The translations under genes were made by a program, and so were the position numbers. DNA of 64,000 bases from Nitrospirota bacterium. GTDB taxonomy: Bacteria; Nitrospirota; Thermodesulfovibrionia; Thermodesulfovibrionales; Dissulfurispiraceae. This document shows positions 37,935 through 48,580 of the stretch, piece after piece (within the stretch, counting starts at the first letter, position 1; each line of letters starts with the position of its first letter). The stretch lies in contig WSNO01000022.1 in assembly GCA_009773415.1 (NCBI GenBank), positions 29,614 through 93,613 on the forward strand, given 5' to 3'. Below the pieces are notes generated by a model. That model ran no database searches and was not told where the DNA came from. It saw nothing but the letters and a program-made list of their open reading frames with translations.

Positions 37935-38327
37935 CTACTGGTTCAGCACCTTTCTCAGCCACGGCGGCGGGGAGGTGCGCACCGTCTCCAGAAGTCTCTC
38001 CAAGGACTCCTGAATGGTCACAATGCTATTGACCTTGATCGGCATGATGCCTTTCTTTACGAGCCGTGCAGCCGAGGGGGCGCCGATTTCGGTAAGGCAG
38101 ATAATCTTGCAGTCCGCAAGCTTATCTGCCTTATCCTGAACCTTCTCTTCATGTTCCAGTCTCATGCCGCGTGTCGCGACGACCGCCTGATCGATGCCGT
38201 CAGCAAACTTTCTGAGTTCCGAGAACGAATAGGAATCAGGGGTCATCTCGTAAATTGCAAACATGCCCGCGCGGCCAAAGTGTTCATCTACATGAATGCC
38301 GTCAGTTGTAGCAAATCCTATCTTCAT
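37935..38327 (-). CDS. nifX: NifX-family FeMo-cofactor binding protein
   Basis: 130 aa. Dinitrogenase cofactor-binding fold: MKIGFATTDGIHVDEHFGRA and CLTEIGAPSAARLVKKGI. It carries NifB-co or VK-cluster between NifB, NifEN and the apo-enzyme. 18 bp after nifN. Confidence 0.92.
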   Translation of the reverse strand: MKIGFATTDGIHVDEHFGRAGMFAIYEMTPDSYSFSELRKFADGIDQAVVATRGMRLEHEEKVQDKADKLADCKIICLTEIGAPSAARLVKKGIMPIKVNSIVTIQESLERLLETVRTSPPPWLRKVLNQ

Positions 38328-38345
38328 CTCAACCTCTCCTCTGTA

Positions 38346-39602
38346 TCAGTGCTTTGTCGCGAGCAGATTTCCGACTTCGTTCACCAGCGCAAGCGCCCCG
38401 CGATATCCGACGGATACCCGCAGCGGCGCCCCGAGTTCTTTATGCGATGGGAATCCAATCTGCAGCAGCGGAATTTTGCGTTGTTCCGCAATCAGTTGCC
38501 CGTGAGCGCTCGTCAGAATCAAGTCGCACTCCTCCGGCAGATGGGTTAGATCCCCGATGACAACCTCCTGTGCCTCAATGGCTGGCAGCGATACCGCATC
38601 ACCCGGCACGACGGCGCGGCTAACTTTCGCTCCCATGTCCGACAATGCGCGGGAAAGTGCCAGTGCCTGATCCGGTTCAACTGCCAGCGCAATCCGCCTG
38701 CCGCCGAAGTAGTAGTGTGCGTCGCGCATGCCGTCGACCAGCATTCTCCGCTCCCGTTCGTAGCGGGCAGGGATCGGGCGATTGCCGAGAACCGACAGTG
38801 TCTCCAGAAGACTATCGACCTCTGCGATATCAGCTGCTCCGCGGAATACGCGATACCCCATGCCGTAGCGCTTCGCAAGAAGCTCGGCGGCAGGCTCAAG
38901 GCTCGCTCCGATTACGATGCTGAAGATCACTCCGGGAAGCTCATCCAGTTCCGCGCGAGTCGTTCCGCCGACAGCCAGAGCCGATACTCCATTCCGGCTC
39001 CCGTCGAGTGCACTGAGATCAGGGACCATGATCGGCCTGATGCCGAATGATTCGATAATGTCGCGCAGTTCGTTGACGTCTCCCGGCGTCAGATGCATGC
39101 CGGCGAACACCGCCACTGCGCCCGATGTAATGCTTGGCTCCGATCGCTTGGGCACCGGGGACGCGGTCAGAACAGCCTCAAGGAGCGATGTGACTGCTGC
39201 GGCATAGCCCTGTTCCATGCCTCCCAGAAAGTCCGGTGTCCGCACCTGTATAAAGAGGGTGTCCGGATATCGCGTCTTCAGCTCCCCGACTGCAGCGGTG
39301 ACATCGTCTCCCTTTACGTCCGAAAGACCGGTCGTGAGAATGCCGACGACCTCCGGCGTACTTTTCTCAACGGCAGCTCCGGTCGCTGCAATCAACCGGT
39401 CTTCGCTTCCCATGACGACGTCTTCGACAAACAGCTTTGAACTCAAAAGCGAGATGGGTTCGCGAAAATGGTTCGTAATGAGCACTTTCCCCAGAAACGT
39501 GCATCCCTGCGCACCGTGCAGCACCGGAAGCGCGGAGTCTATCCCCTGAAATGCAATCGCTGCGCCGAGCGCCGGAGAATGCTTCAGCGGGTCCAAGCAC
39601 AA
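38346..39602 (-). CDS. nifN: FeMo-cofactor scaffold NifN (C-terminal half of an interrupted nifEN fusion)
   Basis: 418 aa as read from TTG 39602. NifN core: DPLKHSPALGAAIAFQGID, LHGAQGCTFLGKVLITNHF, ILTTGLSDVKGDD. There is no ATG or RBS: an in-frame TGA lies about 40 bp upstream and only TTG/CTG codons follow. The frame joins nifE in-frame if one copy of the 28-bp tandem repeat (39595-39650) is removed. NifEN is the scaffold on which NifB-co matures. Confidence 0.92.
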   Translation of the reverse strand: MCLDPLKHSPALGAAIAFQGIDSALPVLHGAQGCTFLGKVLITNHFREPISLLSSKLFVEDVVMGSEDRLIAATGAAVEKSTPEVVGILTTGLSDVKGDDVTAAVGELKTRYPDTLFIQVRTPDFLGGMEQGYAAAVTSLLEAVLTASPVPKRSEPSITSGAVAVFAGMHLTPGDVNELRDIIESFGIRPIMVPDLSALDGSRNGVSALAVGGTTRAELDELPGVIFSIVIGASLEPAAELLAKRYGMGYRVFRGAADIAEVDSLLETLSVLGNRPIPARYERERRMLVDGMRDAHYYFGGRRIALAVEPDQALALSRALSDMGAKVSRAVVPGDAVSLPAIEAQEVVIGDLTHLPEECDLILTSAHGQLIAEQRKIPLLQIGFPSHKELGAPLRVSVGYRGALALVNEVGNLLATKH

Positions 39603-41100
39603 AGCTGATTTCAGATTCCGGAAAGCACAAAGCTGATTTCAGATTCCGGATTTCCCGCTTTTTGGCGGGGAATGCGGCAGTCTCTGAACCGGTGTCCGCA
39701 CTTTGCAACATCCGACCGTCTTGCCTGTTTGCAAGCGGCAGATGCCGGACATAGAACTTTATGCTGTTGCTCAGGTCTTCAGCAATCTTTACAATGCCTT
39801 CATAGCCCGCATACGCCGCGTGGCGCTCCTGATTGACATCGATAAACGGATAGCCTTCCTTGACCGCGAGATATTTATTCCTTCCGCCCGCGACGAGCAT
39901 GTCCGCACGGCTGTCGCGCAGCAGTTTCAGCAGATTTTTTGGCGTTACATCCTCGACCAGCGGAGCATTCGCACCGAGAATCTCGCGCATTTTTTCCTCG
40001 TCTTCGCGCGTGCTTTTTTTTGTGCCGACCGCAGCGATTCCGATGCCGAGATCCATCAGCGCGGAAATGAACGACCAGCTCTTCACCCCGCCGGTGTAGA
40101 GCACTGCCTTTTTCCCGCTGAGATGCGCGTACGGAGCAAGCCGACCTGCGAGAAGCGTCTCCTCCCGTCCGATCACTTCTTCCGCAGCTTCCGCCAGTCC
40201 TGCATTGTGCGCCTTGAGTCCTGCGCTGATGCTTCTGAGTGCCTTTGCCATTTCAGTCTTGCCGAAAAAAGAGACTTCCACATACGGAATGCCGTATCTC
40301 GACTCCATCTCTTTTGCGACGTTGATGAGCGCGCGGCTGCAGACGACGACATTCAGTTTTGCGCGGTGCGCCCAGGTCAGTTCCTCGAATGCAGCGTCCC
40401 CGGTAATGCGCGAGAGCACACGCACCCCGACTGCTTTCAATACCGGTTCGACCTGCCACAGATCTCCCGATATGTTGTATTCACCGACCAGATTAATATC
40501 GGCATCGGTCGTGAAAAGAGCCTCTTCTGTGCCGATGACATGTTCGAGCAGCACTTCGCCGGCAATCCGGTTGCCGAGGTTCTTTGGTCCGACGAAGCCG
40601 GGAGCGTTGACGGGAATAACACGAATACCGAGTTCCGCGCCGGCATTTTTGCAGACTGCATTGATGTCCTCTCCGATCAGTCCGCTGACGCATGTCGCAT
40701 GCACAAATATCGCTTTGGGATGCGCGGCTGCATGGGTCTTTCTGATAGCCTCCAGCAGCTTGTCTTCGCTGCCGTAGACGATATCCATCTCTCCCATGTC
40801 GGTCGTGAACCCGCGACGGTGCAAGGCTCCCCGGGAGGAGAACGTGCCGCGACCCTCCCACGAGTTGCCGCAGCAAGCTATCGGGCCGTGGACCAGATGG
40901 GCGGCATCTGCTATCGGCTGCAGCACGATCATCGCGCCGTCGAATGCGCATGACTCGCCGCCGCGAGACCGGCATACCTTATCGATCGAGGATGATTCGC
41001 CAACAGCAGGTAAGCATCCGTCAACCGCTTCACCTGTGGTGAATCGTGCGGATGACTGACACCCAGCCTGCAGGAGCTTGTCCGTACTTGTCGTCATCAT
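39367..41100 (-). CDS. nifE: FeMo-cofactor scaffold NifE (N-terminal half of an interrupted nifEN fusion)
   Basis: ATG 41100 with GGAGG 5 nt upstream; reading to 41148 is rejected. NifE core: CAFDGAMIVLQPIADAAHLV, HGPIACCGNSWEGRGT, FVHATCVSGLIGEDINAVC, GEYNISGDLWQVEPVL. The real NifE part ends at about codon 480. After the 28-bp duplication the frame is wrong and runs 75 codons over nifN to 39367. Without the duplication the same frame continues straight into NifN (908 codons in all). Confidence 0.93.
   Translation of the reverse strand: MMTTSTDKLLQAGCQSSARFTTGEAVDGCLPAVGESSSIDKVCRSRGGESCAFDGAMIVLQPIADAAHLVHGPIACCGNSWEGRGTFSSRGALHRRGFTTDMGEMDIVYGSEDKLLEAIRKTHAAAHPKAIFVHATCVSGLIGEDINAVCKNAGAELGIRVIPVNAPGFVGPKNLGNRIAGEVLLEHVIGTEEALFTTDADINLVGEYNISGDLWQVEPVLKAVGVRVLSRITGDAAFEELTWAHRAKLNVVVCSRALINVAKEMESRYGIPYVEVSFFGKTEMAKALRSISAGLKAHNAGLAEAAEEVIGREETLLAGRLAPYAHLSGKKAVLYTGGVKSWSFISALMDLGIGIAAVGTKKSTREDEEKMREILGANAPLVEDVTPKNLLKLLRDSRADMLVAGGRNKYLAVKEGYPFIDVNQERHAAYAGYEGIVKIAEDLSNSIKFYVRHLPLANRQDGRMLQSADTGSETAAFPAKKREIRNLKSALCFPESEISFVLGPAEAFSGARRSDCISGDRLRASGAARCAGMHVSGESAHYEPFSRTHLAFEFKAVCRRRRHGKRRPVDCSDRSCR
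39595..39650. repeat. Perfect 28-bp tandem duplication at the nifE/nifN junction
   Basis: Units at 39595-39622 and 39623-39650 are identical over all 28 bp. 28 is not a multiple of three, so the duplication shifts the frame by one. It lies exactly where nifE coding sense ends and nifN sense begins. Confidence 0.97.
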
Positions 41101-41155
41101 AGCAGCCTCCCTTCCTTCATTAATACCTGCCTGACTTCTACTTCTCACCTGCTTT

Positions 41156-42670
41156 TTACCTGATTACGTCAAAACTTGTTGTGTCGATTGTCGAGCGATC
41201 CAGCTCATCGAGGATGGCGTTTACAATCGTGGTTACGATGTTCAGTGCGCCCTGATACCCGATTATCGGATACCGGTGCAGATGATGCCGATCGAAGAGC
41301 GGGAACCCAAACCGGATCAGCGGCGTCTTCGTATCGCGCCAGAGCAGCTTCGCGTATGAACTTCCGATCAGAAGGTCGACCGGATCGGTGAACATCAGCG
41401 AGCGGAGATGCCACATGTCCTTGTTGATGTACACCCTTCCGCTGGCGCCGAACGGACGGGATGCCAGCAACGCTTCCATATCTTCTGCAAAGGTTTTGTC
41501 GCCGTTGGTACAGACGATATGCACCGGCTCGCCGCCCAGCTCCATAAGAATGCTGACCATGCCCATCAACAGGTCAGGATCACCGACGAGGGCAAAACGT
41601 TTGCCATGCACGTACGGATGGGAATCGATCATTGCGTCAACCACCCGACCGCGCTCTTCCTCAAGCTCCTTCGGAATTGCTTTGCCGGTAATTTTGCTCA
41701 ATTCATCGAGAAACTCGTCGGTAGTGCGAATACCGATCGGCTGCTTCACGAGAAATTTCTGGTTCCAGTCCTTCTTCATATGCTCCACGGACTTGAGCGT
41801 TGAGTATTTCTGAAGCACCACCGTTGACGATGCATTGATGGCATCTTGGGCATCCTCAAGCGTCGTAAGCCCGCGATAAAGCTTCGCTTCTCCGGTGTTC
41901 GGCGAATCGAGCGAATCGCTCACATCCGAAAGTATTACATGTTTGACATCCATGAGATTCAGCATACGTTTGATCTCGCGATAGTTCCCGATATAGGGAT
42001 CGAAGCCCATGATCACATTGGTCTTGCCGTTGGGCTCGCCGCTTTTGCCGGCGTTAAGGCTCGACAGGATCCCCTTCATCATGTTGTCGTAGCCGGTGAT
42101 GTGCGATCCCGCAAAGCTCGGAGTATTCGCATACGGAGTCAGCAGATCCGCCGGGATGACGCCCTTTTCCTTCGCATTCTTGATATAGGCGTTCAGGTCA
42201 TCGCCGATGACTTCAGCAATGCAGCTCGTAAAGACCGCCATCATCTTCGGCTTGTAGAGTGCATATGCGTTTTCAAGACCTTCGGTCAGGTTGTTGACGC
42301 CGCCGAATACCGCCGCATCCTCGGTCATCGAGCTCGAAACACCCTGTACCGGCTCTTTGAAATGACGGTTCAGATGGCTCCGAAAATACGCCATGCAGCC
42401 CTGAGCTCCCTGCAGAAACGGCAGGGTATTCTCAAAGCCGAGCGTCGCGTACAGGGCACCGAGAGGCTGGCACGCCTTTGCCGGGTTGATCTTGATATGC
42501 TTGCGGGCGAAGTTTTTCTCCTTGTAGTCATCGGTCTTCGTCCACTCCGATACCCGGGCTACTTCTTCGCGCGACGGGCAGTTTTCAAACTCCCGTTTGC
42601 GCTCAAACTGCTCCTGATACTCAGGCTCCCTGAACAGCTCGCTGTGGTCTTTTATCTTGAGTGAGATCAT
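41156..42670 (-). CDS. nifK: Nitrogenase molybdenum-iron protein beta chain
   Basis: 504 aa. P-cluster cysteines in NPAKACQPLGALYATLGFE, LQGAQGCMAYFRSHLNRHF and VFTSCIAEVIGDDLNAYI. Contains the N-terminal segment typical of Mo-type NifK. 21 bp after nifD. Confidence 0.97.
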   Translation of the reverse strand: MISLKIKDHSELFREPEYQEQFERKREFENCPSREEVARVSEWTKTDDYKEKNFARKHIKINPAKACQPLGALYATLGFENTLPFLQGAQGCMAYFRSHLNRHFKEPVQGVSSSMTEDAAVFGGVNNLTEGLENAYALYKPKMMAVFTSCIAEVIGDDLNAYIKNAKEKGVIPADLLTPYANTPSFAGSHITGYDNMMKGILSSLNAGKSGEPNGKTNVIMGFDPYIGNYREIKRMLNLMDVKHVILSDVSDSLDSPNTGEAKLYRGLTTLEDAQDAINASSTVVLQKYSTLKSVEHMKKDWNQKFLVKQPIGIRTTDEFLDELSKITGKAIPKELEEERGRVVDAMIDSHPYVHGKRFALVGDPDLLMGMVSILMELGGEPVHIVCTNGDKTFAEDMEALLASRPFGASGRVYINKDMWHLRSLMFTDPVDLLIGSSYAKLLWRDTKTPLIRFGFPLFDRHHLHRYPIIGYQGALNIVTTIVNAILDELDRSTIDTTSFDVIR

Positions 42671-42691
42671 GCTATCCTCCAGTCCTATCCG

Positions 42692-44128
42692 TTATGCACT
42701 CTTTTTCCGGCGAATAAGGCTCCATGTAGGGCTGTTCACCGTTGCATCCATGTCGCGGGCAAAGACCGCGAATCCGTCAAAGCCGTGGTACGGACCCGAA
42801 TAGTCCCACGAATGCATCTGCCGGAACGGAACGCCGAGTTTGTGGTATGTGTACTTCTCCTTGATACCGGCGCCGACGAGGTCGGGGCGGACACGATGCG
42901 TAAACTCCTCGAGTTCATATTCGGTTGCGTCGTCCATAATGAGCGCGCCTTCCTTCATCTCCGGATAGGTCCGCTTGTAATCGTCGTTGTGTGCAAATTC
43001 GTAACCGCTCGCAACCACTTCCATGCCGAGGTCTTCATAGGCGCCGATGGTGTGGCGCGGGCGGAGACCGCCGACGTACAGCATGACCTTCTTGCCTTCG
43101 AGTCGCGGCATGAAGTGAGCGATAATCTTGTCCATCTTCGGCTTGTGCTTCGCAATGACCGCTTCCGCCTTCTCCTTGACAGTATCGTCGAAGTGCGATG
43201 CAATCTTCCGGATGCTTTCGTATATCTTTGTCGGGCCGAAGAAATTGAACTCTGTCCACGGCGTGCCATACGTCTCTTCCATATGCCGGCAGATGTAGTT
43301 CATCGAACGGTAGCAATGGATGAGATTCAGTTTCGACTTGTGCGCAATGCCGATCTCGTTGACGCTCGCGTCGCCGGTATACTGAGCGATGACCCGCAGT
43401 CCCATCTCTTCGAGAATTTTTCTTGATGCCCATGCGTCTCCGCCGATGTTATAGTCGCCGATCAGTGCCACATCATACGGTGTTTCTTTTTCAAGCATTC
43501 CCTTGCCAAGCACATAATCCTTGATATTGTCATTTGCGATATGGTGACCAAGCGACTGGCTGACGCCGCGGAATCCTTCGCAGCGGCACGGGACGATCGG
43601 CATGCCGTCAAACTCCCTCGACTTCTTCTTCGCTACGGCCTCAATGTCGTCGCCGATGAGCCCAACCGGGCATTCGGAGAGAATACCCATTCCCTTGGCA
43701 AGCGGGAAGAGTCCCTTCAGTTCGTCCAGTGCGGCATCGAGGTTCTTGTCGCCGCCGTAAACGATGTCGCGTTCCTGAAAGTCGGTGGTAATGTGCATGG
43801 CACCGAATGTGTCGACGCCGGTCTGCCCGTTATAGTAGTTGCGGCGTCCCCACCAGCTGTACTGTCCGCAGCCGATCGGTCCGTGGCTGATCGTGATCTG
43901 GTCCTTCACCGGACCCCAAACAACGCCTTTGGCACCCGCATACGCACAGCCGCGCACTGTCATGACGCCCGGTCTCGATTTTACGTTCGCCTTGACCTGG
44001 CAGCTTGCACACTGTCCGGTCGGATCGTTCGGCTTTACGTGGCGTGCACGTTCCTTTCTCGTCTTCTCCGGGTATATGTCGAGAACTTCATCTATCATTT
44101 TCTGGGTTTCTTCAATCGCCTTGCTCAT
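42692..44128 (-). CDS. nifD: Nitrogenase molybdenum-iron protein alpha chain
   Basis: 478 aa. P-cluster Cys in [25 protein letters not shown] and [16 protein letters not shown]; FeMo-co ligands Cys in [11 protein letters not shown] and His in [18 protein letters not shown]. All catalytic ligands are in place. Forms the alpha2beta2 enzyme with NifK. Confidence 0.98.
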   Translation of the reverse strand: MSKAIEETQKMIDEVLDIYPEKTRKERARHVKPNDPTGQCASCQVKANVKSRPGVMTVRGCAYAGAKGVVWGPVKDQITISHGPIGCGQYSWWGRRNYYNGQTGVDTFGAMHITTDFQERDIVYGGDKNLDAALDELKGLFPLAKGMGILSECPVGLIGDDIEAVAKKKSREFDGMPIVPCRCEGFRGVSQSLGHHIANDNIKDYVLGKGMLEKETPYDVALIGDYNIGGDAWASRKILEEMGLRVIAQYTGDASVNEIGIAHKSKLNLIHCYRSMNYICRHMEETYGTPWTEFNFFGPTKIYESIRKIASHFDDTVKEKAEAVIAKHKPKMDKIIAHFMPRLEGKKVMLYVGGLRPRHTIGAYEDLGMEVVASGYEFAHNDDYKRTYPEMKEGALIMDDATEYELEEFTHRVRPDLVGAGIKEKYTYHKLGVPFRQMHSWDYSGPYHGFDGFAVFARDMDATVNSPTWSLIRRKKSA

Positions 44129-44150
44129 CGCAATCCTCCAAAATGAGTAG

Positions 44151-44178
44151 TCAGAATTCAGAATTCAGACGTCAGAAG
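44151..44178. repeat. CAGAATT-type low-complexity repeat between nifH and nifD
   Basis: Three imperfect copies of TCAGAATTCAGAATTCAGACGT-like units, resembling the string at 50954-50979. No coding sense. Confidence 0.45.
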
Positions 44179-44216
44179 AGCTGATTTGTTTCGCTCTTGA
44201 ATTCCGGATTCTGTCG

Positions 44217-45206
<990 letters not shown>

Positions 45207-45260
45207 CTACGCAAAAGAATGGAAAAGTGCCTTAGTGAAACTCCCTGTGACTTAAAAAAA

Positions 45261-47384
45261 CTACGGCTTCATCGTCAGTGCAATTCTTTTCCTCTGCAGA
45301 TCAACCTCAACCACGGTGACCAGTACCTTCTGATGCACCTTGACAACATCATTCGGGTCTTTGACGAACTTGTCGGCAAGCCGACTGACATGAACGAGAC
45401 CGTCCTGATGCACCCCGATGTCGACAAACGCACCGAAGGCGGTGACGTTGGTGACGATGCCGGGCAGCTTCATGCCGGGCCGCAGGTCTTCCATTTTTTC
45501 GATGCCCTCGGCAAAGCTGAATGACTCGAACTGCTCACGCGGGTCGCGACCGGGTTTGGCGAGTTCTTTCAGAATGTCCTGCAGGGTCGGCATGCCGACG
45601 GTGTCGGTCACATACTTTGCAAGCTGGATCATTTTTCTCATCTGGCCGTCTTTCAGCAGTTCCTGCACTGAACATGCGAGGTCTTTTGCCATCGTGTCCA
45701 CGATATGGTAGCTTTCGGGGTGCACGGCGCTGGCATCAAGCGGATGCTCTGCATCGCGTACGCGGAGAAATCCGGCACACTGCTCAAAAGCCTTGGGGCC
45801 GAGCCTGGATACTTTCTTCAGATCTGCCCGTGATTTAAAAGGGCCGTTTTCGTTTCTGAACGCGACAATGTTCCCGGCAAGCTGGGGGCCGAGGCCAGAC
45901 ACATAGGTCAGAAGCTGCTTGCTCGCTGTGTTCACTTCGACGCCGACCGCGTTGACGCAGCTCATGACCACGTCGTCCAGCCCTTTCCTCAGCTGTGTCT
46001 GGTCGACATCATGCTGGTACTGGCCTACGCCGATTGATTTGGGGTCGATCTTCACAAGCTCCGCAAGCGGATCAACAAGCCTTCTGCCGATCGAGACCGC
46101 GCCGCGGACGGTGACGTCGTGATCCGGAAACTCCTCGCGGGCGGCTTCGGAGGCGGAATAGACGGATGCGCCGCTCTCGTTGACCATGACTACAGAGATG
46201 CTTCGCGGCAGGCCGAGGCTCGTAATGAAGGTTTCGGTTTCACGGCTTGCGGTGCCGTTGCCGATGGCTATGGCTTCGATATCGCATTTGGCAATAAGGT
46301 CTCTTATGGTTGTCGCAGCCCTGGCAGTGCCGCCCTGGGAAAGGATGAAGATGGTGTCATTGTGCAGAAGCTTGCCTTGCCGGTCGAGGCAGACGACTTT
46401 GCAGCCGGTGCGGAATCCGGGGTCGATAGCAAGTACCCGCTTTTGTCCGAGCGGCGCGGCGAGCAGCAGATGGCGGAGGTTTTCGGCAAAGACGCGGATT
46501 GCCTCGTCGTCGGCGCGCTTCTTTGTCGCAAGGCGAAGCTCCGCCTCCATCGACAGGCAGAGCAGGCGCTTGTAACAGTCCTTGACGGCGAGTCGCACCT
46601 GTTCCGATGCTGCACCCTGTCTCTTCACGACGAGTGATTCAATTGCCGTAATCGCATCATTTTCGGCCGGGGTAGCCCGAAGAATCAGAAATCCTTCAGC
46701 AGCACCGCGCCGCATGGCGAGGATGCGATGTGAAGGTGTCTTGACAGCCGGTTCTTCCCAGTCGAAATAGTCGCGATACTTTGCGCCTTCTTCTTCTTTG
46801 CCCGCAATGACTTTGCACTTGAAGGTTGCTTTGTTCGCAAAAAGTTCGCGCATCACTGCCCGTACAAGCTCATCCTCATTAATCGATTCGGCGATGATAT
46901 CGCGCGCTCCGGCAAGAGCGTCTTCAGGAGTTTCGATCCCTGTTTCTGCATTCATGAAGGCTGCGGCTTCAGCAAGCGGATCGGCGTTTCCCTGCTCAAA
47001 GATGCGCAGGGCAAGGGGTTCGAGTCCTTTCTCTTTCGCGATGGTTGCCCGTGTGCGACGTTTGGGCCGGAAGGGAAGGTAGATATCTTCAAGCACCGCC
47101 ATGGTTTCGGATGACTCAATTTTTCTTTTCAGCTCATCTGTCAGCTTTCCCTGCTCCTGGAGCGAATTAAGAATAGCCTCCCGCCGCTTGTCCAACTCAC
47201 GAAGCTGATCCATGCGGTTGCGAACGACGGCTATCTGGACTTCGTCCAGCGTGCCGGTCAATTCCTTCCGGTATCGGGCGATAAACGGCACGGTGGCGCC
47301 TTCATCAAGCAGTTGCGCGGCGGCCGCAACCTGGCCGGGCAGGACGCATAGTTCGGAGGCAATTACGGCTATATGATTTGTCAT
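45261..47384 (-). CDS. tex: Tex-family RNA-binding transcription accessory protein
   Basis: 707 aa, normal length is 720-780. N-terminal Tex helices (GATVPFIARYRKELTGTLDE), YqgF-like RNase H fold (AIDPGFRTGCKVVCLD), helix-hairpin-helix pair (SAVGVEVNTASKQLL-type region, GPFKSRADLKKV) and a C-terminal S1 domain (GIVTNVTAFGAFVDIGVHQD). Binds nucleic acid; role in transcription or RNA turnover. Confidence 0.95.
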   Translation of the reverse strand: MTNHIAVIASELCVLPGQVAAAAQLLDEGATVPFIARYRKELTGTLDEVQIAVVRNRMDQLRELDKRREAILNSLQEQGKLTDELKRKIESSETMAVLEDIYLPFRPKRRTRATIAKEKGLEPLALRIFEQGNADPLAEAAAFMNAETGIETPEDALAGARDIIAESINEDELVRAVMRELFANKATFKCKVIAGKEEEGAKYRDYFDWEEPAVKTPSHRILAMRRGAAEGFLILRATPAENDAITAIESLVVKRQGAASEQVRLAVKDCYKRLLCLSMEAELRLATKKRADDEAIRVFAENLRHLLLAAPLGQKRVLAIDPGFRTGCKVVCLDRQGKLLHNDTIFILSQGGTARAATTIRDLIAKCDIEAIAIGNGTASRETETFITSLGLPRSISVVMVNESGASVYSASEAAREEFPDHDVTVRGAVSIGRRLVDPLAELVKIDPKSIGVGQYQHDVDQTQLRKGLDDVVMSCVNAVGVEVNTASKQLLTYVSGLGPQLAGNIVAFRNENGPFKSRADLKKVSRLGPKAFEQCAGFLRVRDAEHPLDASAVHPESYHIVDTMAKDLACSVQELLKDGQMRKMIQLAKYVTDTVGMPTLQDILKELAKPGRDPREQFESFSFAEGIEKMEDLRPGMKLPGIVTNVTAFGAFVDIGVHQDGLVHVSRLADKFVKDPNDVVKVHQKVLVTVVEVDLQRKRIALTMKP

Positions 47385-47692
47385 CCTGTCTCCTGTTTGT
47401 CCTTATGCATGGTTCGCGTGCGTCTCTCTGGAGTTGTTCACATGATCGGGCTCATATTTTACCACGGAGTCCCCGATTCAGTCCGGCCCGGTCATTCGGC
47501 CGTGAGCAGTTCCTTGCATTTCGTCCCGCCTGAGCTGTTATCCGACAGTTGCCTTGAACAGTCTGCGGAAGACTATATCAAACATGTTGTATATAATAAT
47601 ATGATTGTGCGGAAGTTCGACAGCGAACCGGTTAGGAAGTGCGGAGCGCAGTACGCAACACTTCGCTGTGTCTTCACAGATGAGGAGGAACG
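47385..47692. other. 308-bp gap between divergent tex and ilvE
   Basis: No convincing gene. A TATAAT at 47592-47597 in an AT-rich stretch is the likely -10 region for ilvE, without a clear -35 box. Confidence 0.5.
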
Positions 47693-48553
47693 ATGAAGGT
47701 TTATATCGACGGACAGATCATGGATGTTGCGGATGCAAAAATATCGGTTCTCGACCACGGGCTGCTCTATGGAGACGGGGTGTTTGAAGGCATCAGAATA
47801 TATAATGGAAATGTCTTCAAGCTTCGTGAGCATGTAGAGCGTCTGTATATGAGCGCAAAGGCTATTCTGCTCAGCATTCCGATGACGCAGGATGAGATGG
47901 AAGCGGCGATTCTTGACACGGTTGCCGCAACAGGACAGCGTGACGGCTACATCCGGCCGATTGTGACGCGCGGCGTCGGATGTCTGGGGATCGATCCGTC
48001 ATCGTGCGAGAAACCGAGCGTCATCATCATCGTCGGTGATATACGTTTGTATCCTGCAGAATACTACGAACAGGGCATGGAGATCGTCACGGTGCCGACT
48101 CGCCGTATTCCGTCGGACAGCCTCGATCCGCGCATCAAATCGCTCAACTATCTCAACAATATTTTGGCTAAACTGGAGGCAAGGCAAGCTGGGTGCCTCG
48201 AGGCGATCATGCTGAATCACGAAGGGTTTGTCGCCGAGTGTTCGGCAGACAACATCGGCATCATCAGGCGCGGTGTCTTGAGCATTCCCTCAGCGCATAA
48301 CGGCGCTCTTGACGGAATCACCATGCAGACGGTTATCGAACTGGCGCACGGACTGAACATTCCTCATCAAGCGACCTCCCTTACCCGCTATGACATCTAC
48401 AACGCGGACGAGTGCTTTCTCACCGGAACCGGGGCTGAGATTATGCCAGTTACGAAGATAGACGGGCGGATCATTGGTGATGGCAGGCCGGGTCCGGTAA
48501 CCGCACGGCTGCGAGCTGCCTTCACACGGAGGGTGTCAGTCCGCGAAGCATAG
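47693..48553 (+). CDS. ilvE: Branched-chain amino acid aminotransferase
   Basis: 286 aa, RBS GAGGAGG. Fold type IV PLP enzyme: VLDHGLLYGDGVFEGIR, YIRPIVTRGVG, PLP Lys in RIKSLNYLNNILAK, Glu in EGFVAECSADNI and GTGAEIMPV. It makes Leu, Ile and Val from their keto acids. D-amino-acid transaminase is a less likely alternative. Confidence 0.93.
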   Translation: MKVYIDGQIMDVADAKISVLDHGLLYGDGVFEGIRIYNGNVFKLREHVERLYMSAKAILLSIPMTQDEMEAAILDTVAATGQRDGYIRPIVTRGVGCLGIDPSSCEKPSVIIIVGDIRLYPAEYYEQGMEIVTVPTRRIPSDSLDPRIKSLNYLNNILAKLEARQAGCLEAIMLNHEGFVAECSADNIGIIRRGVLSIPSAHNGALDGITMQTVIELAHGLNIPHQATSLTRYDIYNADECFLTGTGAEIMPVTKIDGRIIGDGRPGPVTARLRAAFTRRVSVREA

Positions 48554-48558
48554 CCGCG

Positions 48559-48580
48559 ACCGTTATTGAACGGTTTTGTT
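48559..48580 (+). terminator. Weak rho-independent terminator after ilvE
   Basis: 6-bp stem ACCGTT/AACGGT with an ATTG loop, followed by TTTTGTT. Short, but placed between convergent genes. Confidence 0.5.

Noticed and set aside
39703..40953. Plus-strand frame of 416 aa opposite nifE
   Set aside because: Antisense to a clear nifE; no family motif; codon pattern follows from nifE.
47373..47696. Plus-strand 107-aa frame before ilvE
   Set aside because: No RBS or family motif and it overlaps the ilvE promoter region.
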